Source: a virus
Length of the DNA stretch: 64,000 bases
IMG/VR virus record: IMGVR_UViG_3300034198_030914
Location: 1-64,000 of that record
Reading direction: 5' to 3' (one strand)
The notes beneath the pieces were generated by a model, which searched no databases, was not told the DNA's origin, and saw only the letters and a program-made list of their open reading frames with translations. Made by a program: the position numbers and the translations under genes. Below are positions 43,121 through 51,166 of the stretch, in pieces. How positions within the stretch are numbered: the stretch's first letter is position 1; every line of letters starts with the position of its first letter.

Positions 43121-43350
43121 TAGATGTCTTTTTTGTAATTCTGAATATCTTTTCTGATATTTTCGGCTTTCTTTCTTAAAAATTGCATAATTTTTCTGAC
43201 TCTTGTTCCAGCAGTTTTGTTACCTTTGACAAAAAACTTTTCGAATTCTTCTTTGAGGTAAACTTTTTTTCCATCAACTTCAACTTCGTTTATCAAAATA
43301 GCTAACAATTCGTCATAGTTATCTAAATGGTCGACATTTTCTTTCAACAT
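43120..43350 (-). CDS. Histone H1-like (Hc1-type) small DNA-binding protein
   Basis: A 76-residue protein. EEFEKFFVKGNKTAGTRVRK (34-53) followed by a basic helix (IMQFLRKKAENIRKDIQ) matches the short histone-H1/Hc1-like proteins common in Bacteroidota, whose signature is a helix then GNKxAGTRARK. These bind DNA non-specifically. A phage copy could condense phage DNA, displace host nucleoid proteins or influence transcription; the choice is inference. Single-gene transcript with an AT box upstream (TTTTAATATATAAAA) and a palindromic terminator at its end. Confidence 0.65.
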   Translation of the reverse strand: MLKENVDHLDNYDELLAILINEVEVDGKKVYLKEEFEKFFVKGNKTAGTRVRKIMQFLRKKAENIRKDIQNYKKDI

Positions 43351-43400
43351 AGCTTAATATTTTTTTTTTATATATTAAAATATGTTTCTCTCACTCATTT

Positions 43401-44525
43401 TTAATCAATTTTGAAATATATTCTTAAAGATTCTTGTGAATTTTCTTTCGATTTTGATATATATTTACTACTACCAGAAGTCTTAACTATACCTAAGGAA
43501 ACAAAAAGCTTGGTGAGTTCTATCATATCTTTATTCAATAATATCAATCCATTCACCTTACATAACTCTTGAATTGTTTTATTTGATGGTAATCTGTCGT
43601 TTATTTTAGTCTCAGAACTAAATATCACATCTAATACTATGTTATAGTTTATCCATTTTTGGAAATTTGGATCCTTCTCAATCTTCTTTCTATAATCATC
43701 ATAACTTCTGTAAATATAGTATTGGTTAAAATATACACCACTAAGAATTAAAATTTCTATTAATGTCGATATTATAACAAACAAAAATGAGTTGGTGCTA
43801 TTTTCCCTTTTCTCATCCTTTACTTTGGAGTCTATGTTGTTCTTGTAATCTTCAATCTCTACTATTGATCCATCTTTGATTGCCTTTTTTGAGTCTTCTA
43901 ATTTGGTAATTTCTAATTTAATTTCAGATTTTTCTTGTTTTAAATCTTTTACACGGTTTCTTTGTTGATAACTCATAGGTTCGGAAGATTCAATATCAGT
44001 TTGTTCCTTATCCTTCTCATTTATTTTTGATTTCAGAAGTGTTATTTCATCGTCAACTTTTGCCAAGTCATTATTCAACTTCAGTGTCAGACTATCTTCA
44101 TATTTTTTCAATGTTGTGTCTGCTTTTATTTCTATTTCCTCAGCCTTTGATGAGAACTCCTCTGCTCCCTTTAAGGATGAGTAAAATGAAAGTGATATCA
44201 AGAAAGTACTTGTTATAAGTAGAGGCAAAACATCTTTAGTGAAAAAGCTTTTTGTTTTAAGTTGATTTAAACTAAACTTGTCGAAGACTTCTCTCTTAAG
44301 TAATTCAAGTCCACCCAATAAAATTACAGAGGCAATAGAAACTAAAACCGGACTTTCGATGGCACTAGATAGGACTTTTGATACTAAGAAATAAGCAAGA
44401 AAAATTGAGGCAAACTGTCCAAAAATAGACAGGTAAAGCATCACCTGATTGATGTTCTTGTAATTTCTATTAAAATCTTGATTTTGAATGGTATTTTCTA
44501 ATTTTTTAAATTCGTCTAATTTCAT
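43401..44525 (-). CDS. Four-TM membrane protein with long coiled coil
   Basis: A 374-residue protein. TM segments at about 28-50, 58-77, 98-116 and 244-266. Between TM3 and TM4 lies a Lys/Glu-rich coiled coil of about 120 residues, which with TM pairing would place it outside or inside as one antiparallel arm. The C-terminal 105 residues (LPSNKTIQELCKVNGLILLN followed by LFVSLGIVKTSGSSKYIS) look like a winged-helix. It may be a membrane-anchored organiser or superinfection-exclusion protein; unproven. Overlaps the upstream gene by 20 bases. Confidence 0.65.
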   Translation of the reverse strand: MKLDEFKKLENTIQNQDFNRNYKNINQVMLYLSIFGQFASIFLAYFLVSKVLSSAIESPVLVSIASVILLGGLELLKREVFDKFSLNQLKTKSFFTKDVLPLLITSTFLISLSFYSSLKGAEEFSSKAEEIEIKADTTLKKYEDSLTLKLNNDLAKVDDEITLLKSKINEKDKEQTDIESSEPMSYQQRNRVKDLKQEKSEIKLEITKLEDSKKAIKDGSIVEIEDYKNNIDSKVKDEKRENSTNSFLFVIISTLIEILILSGVYFNQYYIYRSYDDYRKKIEKDPNFQKWINYNIVLDVIFSSETKINDRLPSNKTIQELCKVNGLILLNKDMIELTKLFVSLGIVKTSGSSKYISKSKENSQESLRIYFKID

Positions 44526-44844
44526 TTTCTTGTATAATAATTTTTCCTTTTATTCTTTCTTTCCAAGTAAGTTTTCTATTTATCAATTGATTATATTTTT
44601 TTTCACTTCTCCATATTTCGGTGTTGAGATTATCTATCTCTTTTCTTGTAATGATTTCTTTTTCATCCAATGATCTTTTCGATCCATCTAATTCAACCCT
44701 TAGATTCTGATTAATACCATAAATTACTCGATAGTGATATCTAAATCTAAGTAATAAAAATTTGAACTCATCTGGGGTTAAACCCTCGTTGAATTCGGAT
44801 GTCATCAAGTAGTCCAGTATGTCTTTATCCGAAAGATTTTTCAC
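44506..44844 (-). CDS. Hypothetical protein, GTG start
   Basis: A 112-residue protein starting with GTG at 44844 (residues KNLSDKDILDYLMTSEFN follow). The first half has an FKFLLLRFRYHYRVIYG hydrophobic/basic helix; the second half is a charged coiled coil (DEKEIITRKEIDNLNTEIW). It overlaps the start of the coiled-coil membrane protein by 20 bases and may partner with it through the coils. An AAATATATATA box lies just upstream. Function unknown. Confidence 0.55.
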   Translation of the reverse strand: MKNLSDKDILDYLMTSEFNEGLTPDEFKFLLLRFRYHYRVIYGINQNLRVELDGSKRSLDEKEIITRKEIDNLNTEIWRSEKKYNQLINRKLTWKERIKGKIIIQENEIRRI

Positions 44845-44928
44845 TTTATGTATATATATTTTATATTACTAATCGTAAAACACACAAATATTTAGATTGT
44901 GTGATGAATTTGTTAATTATTTTACTGA

Positions 44929-45117
44929 ATAATTCAAAAAAGTTTAAAAAGTACTAAATTAGATAGAGATTTAAACGCAAGTAAAAATATCCTTAAAGAA
45001 GGAATTAAAAATATATCGTTGGGAACCAACGATTACAGACGTGGAGATGAAATAAGACCAGTTTTAACAGGCAAAATCGGCGAAACGTCCAAAAAAGAAG
45101 GAGCTGAAGTCTCCTGA
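44929..45117 (+). pseudogene. tnpB: C-terminal remnant of IS200/IS605 TnpB
   Basis: An open frame without a start codon reads STKLDRDLNASKNILKEGI, then GTNDYRRGDEIRP and ends EGAEVS. The DRDLNASKNIL block is the last RuvC motif of TnpB/OrfB-type proteins, and the remaining residues match their usual C-terminal tail. Everything upstream (zinc ribbon, first two RuvC motifs) is gone, and a stop lies at 44926. A right-end-like hairpin follows at 45119. This is a fossil of an IS605-type element, with no intact nuclease left. Confidence 0.75.
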
Positions 45118-45118
45118 A

Positions 45119-45143
45119 ACTTATCAGTCTTTAACCGATAAGT
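45119..45143. repeat. Right-end hairpin of the decayed IS605-type element
   Basis: ACTTATC (45119-45125) pairs perfectly with GATAAGT (45137-45143) two bases after the TnpB stop. Subterminal hairpins at this distance are the right-end recognition structures of IS200/IS605 elements. The neighbouring gene's stop codon begins four bases beyond it. Confidence 0.55.
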
Positions 45144-45146
45144 AGT

Positions 45147-46238
45147 TCATTTGAAACCTAGTTCCACATTCGTGGACTTAGAAACTCTATTTTTTAAAAA
45201 ATCTATTATTTTATTCTTACCCTTGAGGTAACTCTTATGATCCAGGAATTCACACAACTCTTTACCTTTGTTTTCTGATAGTTTACCGACTTCGATTATA
45301 TCTAATAGAGAATTAGATTCCAAAAGATTTTTATCAATTTCTTCTATACTACAATTCAGAGATAAAATAATATTTATATCCAAATCTTTTGCAGATATCC
45401 CATCTACTAATTGAAGTAGATTATTGGTGTAAGAATTTGATTTTGAATAAATCTTACTGAAATATAACTCTACGTCATCTAATAAAAGTATCACATTTTT
45501 ATTTTTCTTCAAAAACTTTCTGAATTCAAAATTGTTAATTGAATTTTCTATAAGGGTACTTGGTATAAATATTTTATTCTTCTTGGAATTTGATGCAATA
45601 TATGAAAGCAATGTTGTCTTACCACACCCTCTTTCTCCACAGAGTATAGTTAGTCCACTCTTACTCTTATTTATACTCTTAATAACCCTTTTTGTGTCCT
45701 TGAGTATAGAGTCTTCGAAAAAGTATTCTATATTTTCGTAATTCTCAGTATCGTTGAGCTTTTCTAATTCAAAACCATTTTGACCATAATCAAGTATATT
45801 TAAATCACTTTTGATATTATCTTGTAAATCTTCTTCTTCATCCACATTTTGAAGCGATAAACTAGATATTTGATTTACAATTTCAGTTACTTTTTCTTCT
45901 GAGTGTCGTGTATAAAAAATAGACAAATCGGTTATTAAACTTTGTTCATGTATTTTATCAAGATGTGTATATGTTAAAAATATACCATTCTGAAAGTTCA
46001 AAAATGTCCTTTGATTAATAATAGATATATCATCATTTGGTATTATGTCTGTGAAATTAGATATTTCGAATTTATCAAAATTATCTTCGATATATTTTAA
46101 AAATTTCTCAGAATCAAAAAATCCGTGTATAGAAGTTTTACTAGGTCTTGTTCCTAACTCTGACCAGGTATAAAGATAATCATTCAAATTCTCATCATCT
46201 TTATTTATATTAAGATTAACTTTGATATTAGACTTCAT
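45147..46238 (-). CDS. AAA+/P-loop ATPase
   Basis: A 363-residue protein. The N-terminal 175 residues are an unrecognised domain. LTILCGERGCGKTTLLSYI (about 199-217) is Walker A, NVILLLDDVELYFSK (about 249-263) is Walker B, and DINIILSLNCS resembles sensor 1. No clear sensor 2 is seen, and the C-terminus stops 30 residues after the NKGKELCEFLDHKSYL helix. The IS fossil lies directly against its stop, so its end may have been trimmed by the insertion. A loader, motor or regulatory ATPase; partner unknown. Confidence 0.7.
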   Translation of the reverse strand: MKSNIKVNLNINKDDENLNDYLYTWSELGTRPSKTSIHGFFDSEKFLKYIEDNFDKFEISNFTDIIPNDDISIINQRTFLNFQNGIFLTYTHLDKIHEQSLITDLSIFYTRHSEEKVTEIVNQISSLSLQNVDEEEDLQDNIKSDLNILDYGQNGFELEKLNDTENYENIEYFFEDSILKDTKRVIKSINKSKSGLTILCGERGCGKTTLLSYIASNSKKNKIFIPSTLIENSINNFEFRKFLKKNKNVILLLDDVELYFSKIYSKSNSYTNNLLQLVDGISAKDLDINIILSLNCSIEEIDKNLLESNSLLDIIEVGKLSENKGKELCEFLDHKSYLKGKNKIIDFLKNRVSKSTNVELGFK

Positions 46239-46246
46239 TTCAATAT

Positions 46247-46462
46247 TTAAATTTGTGGTCCAGAATAATTTGTTGTGGTATCAACACTCGGTTCTTGAGG
46301 TAATGGTTGTACTGGGTTATTGAATAAACCTTTTTCTTTTTCTTTTTGTATCATTCTCATAAGAAAATCCATAGCATATTTTTCTTGAACTTTTTTGGAT
46401 TCACTAATTTTTTGATTTCTTTTAGCTACTTTTTTTCTATGTTCTTTTGCATTTTTTCCCAT
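46247..46462 (-). CDS. Small basic conserved phage protein
   Basis: A 71-residue protein beginning MGKNAKEHRKKVAKRNQKI, a highly basic helix, then QEKYAMDFLMRMIQKEKEK and a Pro/Thr-rich tail. Small proteins with this basic start occur in other large phages to my recollection, with no assigned role. Eight bases upstream of the ATPase gene, so probably in one message with it. Confidence 0.6.
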   Translation of the reverse strand: MGKNAKEHRKKVAKRNQKISESKKVQEKYAMDFLMRMIQKEKEKGLFNNPVQPLPQEPSVDTTTNYSGPQI

Positions 46463-46558
46463 AATATAAATATTTTTTTTATTTATATTATTTTTAATTA
46501 TTAAGTTCTAAAATTAACTTATAGTTGAAAGAAAAGATAATCAAAATATATATAAGGT

Positions 46559-47785
46559 ATGATTGAATTTACCAAACTACTAAAGAATGTAGAAAAACTA
46601 CAAGAACTCGGATTTAATAGTGAATTTGATATAAGTCCCTTTTTACTACCAGTTGATGATGTTATAAAGAAAATTTTAAAGCAAAAAAATCCAAAATTTT
46701 CCGCGATAGAAATTGATTTAATAGTCGATTCTGAAGATATATCTCTGAGTAAATCAATAGCTAAAATTGATGAAGAGTTTAAAAAAAAGAGATCTAGTAA
46801 TTTGAATTTAACACCTGAAGAAAAAAAGGCAAGAAAGGAACAGTTAAATACCGAAAAAGAAAGGCGTAAACAAGCAGCGACAGAACAAGTTAAACAAATA
46901 AAAAATATTTATAAAGATAAAATTGTTGAGTTGAAATCTGAAGCTAAAAAGACTATCAAAGAAATAAAGATAGGTTCCTACAATTTTATAAGAGAGACTA
47001 AAACAATCGTCAAGAAGTCAACTACATCTCTAATTCAAGCTGGTTCATCTTTAGGAGCTATATCCGTAATCATAGCTGCTCCACCTTGGAATATACCTTT
47101 AGCAATTTCATATACGATGTCAATAGTTGATATATTATTATCTTTAGTATCTCAATTAAAAAATATTATATCATATACTGTAGTTTTTGAAAAACTAAAT
47201 CTTATCGTGGATTCAAAAAATCTTTCGATTCTATCAATAATTTTTAACTCATTTATGAATATAATTTTAGGTATCTGGTCAAAATTAACTGGAATAGAAA
47301 GTTTAGTAAAAAAATTATTAGATTTCATAATTAAACTGATAAGTGGTGCAAACAAACAGAAGATTTTTAAAAAAGTGACTAGTAAACTTAGAAAACTGGG
47401 AAATTTCAAGGATGAGAATAAAACATTTGTAATAGATGGTGTAAGTGTAAGGGCTAATAGTGAAGATGATGCAATAGAAGTCAAAGATTTTTTAGAAACA
47501 TATAAAGTTGACTATGGTAAAAAGAAAGTCAGTGATTACAAAAATAACTCTGATAGTTCAATAAACCCAGAGCAGTTATTAACACAGCTATCGAATGATA
47601 TCAATAGGACTCAAGAAATCGAAATACCTAGTGAGGTGGAAGATAGTTATATCAATCTATATGAGGTAAAATTACCAAACGGTACAATCTTAATTAATCA
47701 GACTGAAAAAGACTTAGAAGATTTACAGAGTGCTTATAATTTGGTTATCCAGAAAATTGATAATATTACAGTCGATCAAACTTAG
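46559..47785 (+). CDS. Hypothetical protein with central hydrophobic domain
   Basis: A 408-residue protein. Residues 60-155 are Lys/Glu-rich coiled coil. Residues about 160-285 are hydrophobic (SLGAISVIIAAPPWNIPLAI, SILSIIFNSFMNIILGIW), enough for several membrane helices. The C-terminal part is soluble and acidic. It could be a virion or membrane-associated structural protein; I recognise no family. An ATATATATA box precedes the ATG. Its end overlaps the convergent metalloprotease-like gene by 20 bases. Confidence 0.55.
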   Translation: MIEFTKLLKNVEKLQELGFNSEFDISPFLLPVDDVIKKILKQKNPKFSAIEIDLIVDSEDISLSKSIAKIDEEFKKKRSSNLNLTPEEKKARKEQLNTEKERRKQAATEQVKQIKNIYKDKIVELKSEAKKTIKEIKIGSYNFIRETKTIVKKSTTSLIQAGSSLGAISVIIAAPPWNIPLAISYTMSIVDILLSLVSQLKNIISYTVVFEKLNLIVDSKNLSILSIIFNSFMNIILGIWSKLTGIESLVKKLLDFIIKLISGANKQKIFKKVTSKLRKLGNFKDENKTFVIDGVSVRANSEDDAIEVKDFLETYKVDYGKKKVSDYKNNSDSSINPEQLLTQLSNDINRTQEIEIPSEVEDSYINLYEVKLPNGTILINQTEKDLEDLQSAYNLVIQKIDNITVDQT

Positions 47786-48668
47786 ACTTAAATTCATCAA
47801 CAATATTTTTGATGACTTCCTCCTCTTCATTCCTTCTGAGTTTGGAAATATATCGTTGTTTGATGAACCACTGTCTAACAATATCTTCAAATTTAACTGA
47901 TTTGTCCCTAACTCTTTTTAAATCAAATAATCTTTTGAATCCAACAACTTGTGCTGGTAATTCATCTGGCAATGTGTAGTAAGTAAATCCAGTCGCATCT
48001 TCATCTCTGTCGAACTCTTCACCATAATACTCTTGCAGAAGATGTTCCATTTCATGAGCTATATCTATATTGAGTTCACCAACCATTTCATATAAGTGTG
48101 GCTTTATGTCCTCTTGGAAATTTCTTTGTATTTCTACTTGGATATCATAGTAAGCGACTCTATCCCCCTTTTCTAGTCTGTAATGACTTCCTGCTGAAGC
48201 ATTGATTCTAAATCCTTTTATTTTCTTATTATGTTGAATTGTTAACTCAACCGAGAATTTTACTGGAAAATCATTAAAAACATATTTATGTGTTGAAAGT
48301 AATTCAGTGTTGTCATCATCCTCGTCTTCATATCCAGCATCCGGCATCCCGTAATAGTACTCGCTCTCATCTTCTACGTCTTTCGGAACTTCCCTAACAA
48401 AGCTTGAACCCACCATTTGAAGTCTTGTTTTAATAGGGCGAGGGGGTATATAATGAAATTTACCACCTTTCATTTTTGGTTTTCTATTAGGATCTGCCGC
48501 CTTTTTGGCTTCAGCATCGGTCAATGCGTGATAAGGAAGTGAGAATCTACCATACGCATTATCCTTAACAAAATAAATAATATCCCTCACTACTGTTTTA
48601 ACTGCTTGAGCACTTCCCCTTTCTTCATTTAGAGAATCAAAATTTTCGAAGGTGAATAAGTATTTCAT
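47766..48668 (-). CDS. Tagged protein with HExxH zinc-metalloprotease motif
   Basis: A 300-residue protein. The N-terminus MKYLFTFENFDSLNEERGSA is the clearest copy of the window's shared tag. The C-terminal domain has DIAHEMEHLLQEYYGE with HEMEH at 205-209, two zinc His plus the catalytic Glu, and PDELPAQVVG with Glu236 as candidate third ligand, the gluzincin-type spacing. The middle is beta-rich. A tag plus protease reads like a head-packaged enzyme released into the host at infection; this is inference. Zinc-protease class likely, substrate unknown. First residues suggest a cleavage near LNEE. Confidence 0.65.
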   Translation of the reverse strand: MKYLFTFENFDSLNEERGSAQAVKTVVRDIIYFVKDNAYGRFSLPYHALTDAEAKKAADPNRKPKMKGGKFHYIPPRPIKTRLQMVGSSFVREVPKDVEDESEYYYGMPDAGYEDEDDDNTELLSTHKYVFNDFPVKFSVELTIQHNKKIKGFRINASAGSHYRLEKGDRVAYYDIQVEIQRNFQEDIKPHLYEMVGELNIDIAHEMEHLLQEYYGEEFDRDEDATGFTYYTLPDELPAQVVGFKRLFDLKRVRDKSVKFEDIVRQWFIKQRYISKLRRNEEEEVIKNIVDEFKSKFDRL

Positions 48669-48670
48669 AA

Positions 48671-49399
48671 TTATAAATATTTTTGTATTGTAGCTGGTTT
48701 ATAAACTGGTATAGACATTTTCCAGATACCTGTTCTCAGACCCGATGGTACTTTATGAAACTGACCTCTCAATCTTCCATTTTGTAAATCTGTTAAGTAA
48801 ACATGAAATTGATTTGCGTATAGACTACTATCTTCAGGATTGTTAAAATAATTTGAATCATTTTCGAAATCATCAAAGTATTGTGAACATCCATTACCCC
48901 AACCGTTTGTCTTCTTCAAGATTCTCAAAATCATATCATAATCATAGTTAGTACCAAAATTTTCAAAGTATTTTAGATGTTTCATTTTTTGATATACAGG
49001 GATTACCTCAACATTTTTTGGTATATTATAGTTTTTTGAAAATGTATATATTTCACCAATGATACTATCTGATTTGATATGATGTTCTTGTCTATTTTTA
49101 AGATTGTCAATACAAGCTTTTGGATTATTTTCGAACCAATACTCAGTTAATTCATAATCATTGTTACCTTCTAAAATCTGATTTAATTTTAAAAAATTAT
49201 TACCTATAAATAAATAACTTTCAAAGTATGGTGAAGTAAGTATTATATTTTCACCATCTTCCATTAGATTTTGAATTTGGCTAATATTAGCAATGTCATC
49301 TAAAAGTGCGAAATCCGTATTTTCAGATTTTATCTTATTGGCTAAAAAACTTTTACCCGATCCAGGCAATCCATGAATCCATATAAATTGTTTTTTCAT
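48671..49399 (-). CDS. P-loop kinase-like domain fused to a tagged domain
   Basis: A 242-residue frame made of two parts. Residues 1-138 are a P-loop kinase-like domain (FIWIHGLPGSGKSFLANKI with Walker A at 9-17). At residue 139 (position 48985) an internal MKHLKYFENFGTNYDYD begins, a full copy of the tag that elsewhere starts proteins, leading a 104-residue domain with QFHVYLTDLQNGRLRGQF. The join QKMKHL looks like two neighbouring genes fused by loss of a stop. Either the fusion is real, or the second part is made separately from ATG 48985. Confidence 0.65.
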   Translation of the reverse strand: MKKQFIWIHGLPGSGKSFLANKIKSENTDFALLDDIANISQIQNLMEDGENIILTSPYFESYLFIGNNFLKLNQILEGNNDYELTEYWFENNPKACIDNLKNRQEHHIKSDSIIGEIYTFSKNYNIPKNVEVIPVYQKMKHLKYFENFGTNYDYDMILRILKKTNGWGNGCSQYFDDFENDSNYFNNPEDSSLYANQFHVYLTDLQNGRLRGQFHKVPSGLRTGIWKMSIPVYKPATIQKYL

Positions 49400-49689
49400 A
49401 TAGATTTCAAATATTGTTTTATCAATTGTGTATCAGAAACAATATCTGTAATTAAATTATCTGATTGTAAAATATTAAGTAACACTTGCTTTATTCTGTT
49501 ATAACCATAGCTAGGATTCCCTTTTTCATCGAAAGAATAATAATAGACATCGCCGTCGATATTTATATAATACCTTTTTCTGCCAAATAAATCTAAATAT
49601 TTGGTATCAAGCTCGATTGGAAATTTAGCCTTTAGATAATCTAATGTAAGTTCTTCCCCAAAATTTTCAAAAAGTCTTAAATGTTTCAT
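49396..49689 (-). CDS. Small tagged protein
   Basis: A 97-residue protein starting MKHLRLFENFGEELTLDYL, a strong tag copy. The rest contains beta strands (RKRYYINIDGDVYYYSFDEK) and a helix (IKQVLLNILQSDN). It overlaps both neighbours by 4 bases (ATGA), so the tagged genes 47766-51107 form a tightly coupled operon. Function unknown. Confidence 0.7.
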   Translation of the reverse strand: MKHLRLFENFGEELTLDYLKAKFPIELDTKYLDLFGRKRYYINIDGDVYYYSFDEKGNPSYGYNRIKQVLLNILQSDNLITDIVSDTQLIKQYLKSI

Positions 49690-51107
49690 CTTTCAGATTC
49701 TTTCATTTTTTCAGTTACTAAATAATTAAAATTGTCAGCTGGTTCAAATTTATAAGAAGCGGATAATTTGCTGCTCAGCTCAGAACCAGTAAACTTTACC
49801 GTTATTATACAATCAATAAGAGGATTCTCATCTAACTCAACAAGAACTTTGAATTTAAAGTTATTATCTTCTAATTCATCAGAATCTATTAATCTAACAT
49901 GATAATCAAATTTAACAATAATAGAATCGTAAAATTCTCTAAAAAATTCCCTTGATGGTAGTAGATTAAACGAATTTCCTTTGTTGCCTAAATAATAAAT
50001 ATCCCTCTCAACACAACCCATTTTTTCAACGATGTTTTTAATTAATTTCATCTTGATGTTACCAGAAACAGATTTCATACCATCTTTCAATTTTTTAACA
50101 TCAGATTTATTTGTCTTTAGAATTGATTGTGTCAAGATGTGTTCCAAAATTTTAGAATTTAAAAGAAAATTCTTCTTTTCGTTCCATTCCTTCACCGCCT
50201 TATCGACTGATGCGAAATATCTTTCTTTATTATCCCAAACTTCATCCAAAAAGTCAGAGAAGTAAACAATATTTTTATCAAAATCTTTGAAATACTCACC
50301 CAAGTTTTTGAACTTAGGATCTTGATGTTTTATTTCAAAGTAATCAAACCAAGTGATATCACCCAATCTACTCGGTTGAATAAATTTTTCAAACTGAGCT
50401 TGTATCATTTCGTTTGAATTATCATAAATAATTCTTACCCAGTTCTGAACTAGCTTATTCCATTTCTTTAACATTTCTTCTCCGTACAAACGTTCTACCT
50501 CGCTTCCGATTAAATCATCAGCTAGTGTAAGAAATGAAGAAGTCTTAGTGGTGCTTAAATTTTTATTTAGATAGAATCCGAATTGTTTACCATCTTCAGT
50601 TTCGATTACTATATCTTCGCCAACCTCTTTACTTTTATTCGGTCCAATCCAATATATCTTTCTAATTAAATCAGATTCTAATTTTTCGGTCATTAGGAGT
50701 TTGTCTACAATGTTTCTGGCTGTGATTCTAGCACTGTTCAAAATACTCCAATCTTCGTCTATAGAAAACTCAACCTCTTCGAATATACCATTTATTTTTG
50801 AGATTTCTACGTCCTCTACAAATTTATCATTTTCAAGTTTACCTAAACAAAGTCTATTTTTAGCCATCAATAAATTTTTCAAATCAGTAAGAAAAACTTG
50901 TGAGTTCTCGGAGTATCTTGCTTTTAATCCCCTGTCTAAAATATTATCTAAGAATTCGTTGTTCAATAAAATCATAGACACACAAATTTCTGATACTAAA
51001 TTTGTAGGTTTGTAAATACTTTTAGGTTTTTGTATTTCATTTTGTGCTTGTACTTTATTTACAAATGAGGACTCTCTGAATAGTTGAAAGCTTTTGAAAA
51101 GTTTCAT
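49686..51107 (-). CDS. Tagged large protein, possible nuclease fold
   Basis: A 473-residue protein starting MKLFKSFQLFRESSF, a tag variant. A central block reads IYWIGPNKSKEVGEDIVIET followed by DGKQFGFYLNKNLST, similar in layout to restriction-like folds where an acidic strand precedes an (S/N)xK strand; 7985-9508 has a comparable block. The rest is helical and unrecognised. First gene of the tagged operon, with the symmetric AT box at 51126 shared with the divergent tagged gene at 51167. Nuclease idea is tentative. Confidence 0.55.
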   Translation of the reverse strand: MKLFKSFQLFRESSFVNKVQAQNEIQKPKSIYKPTNLVSEICVSMILLNNEFLDNILDRGLKARYSENSQVFLTDLKNLLMAKNRLCLGKLENDKFVEDVEISKINGIFEEVEFSIDEDWSILNSARITARNIVDKLLMTEKLESDLIRKIYWIGPNKSKEVGEDIVIETEDGKQFGFYLNKNLSTTKTSSFLTLADDLIGSEVERLYGEEMLKKWNKLVQNWVRIIYDNSNEMIQAQFEKFIQPSRLGDITWFDYFEIKHQDPKFKNLGEYFKDFDKNIVYFSDFLDEVWDNKERYFASVDKAVKEWNEKKNFLLNSKILEHILTQSILKTNKSDVKKLKDGMKSVSGNIKMKLIKNIVEKMGCVERDIYYLGNKGNSFNLLPSREFFREFYDSIIVKFDYHVRLIDSDELEDNNFKFKVLVELDENPLIDCIITVKFTGSELSSKLSASYKFEPADNFNYLVTEKMKESER

Positions 51108-51125
51108 TATATTGCTGTTGTTTAA

Positions 51126-51145
51126 TTTTAATATATATATTAAAA
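51126..51145. promoter_or_regulatory. Symmetric AT box between two divergent tagged genes
   Basis: TTTTAATATATATATTAAAA is its own complement, so both strands carry the TTTTAATATATA box seen before many genes. It lies 18 bases from the ATG at 51107 and 21 bases from the ATG at 51167, well placed to fire both ways. Confidence 0.5.
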
Positions 51146-51166
51146 TATTTTAATTGAAAATATAAA

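Noticed and set aside
44960-45146. Series of hairpins at first read as a structured non-coding RNA or riboswitch
   Set aside because: The plus strand translates into the TnpB C-terminal signature through most of the stretch, so the inner stems are better explained as coding sequence; only the hairpin after the stop was kept as an IS end.
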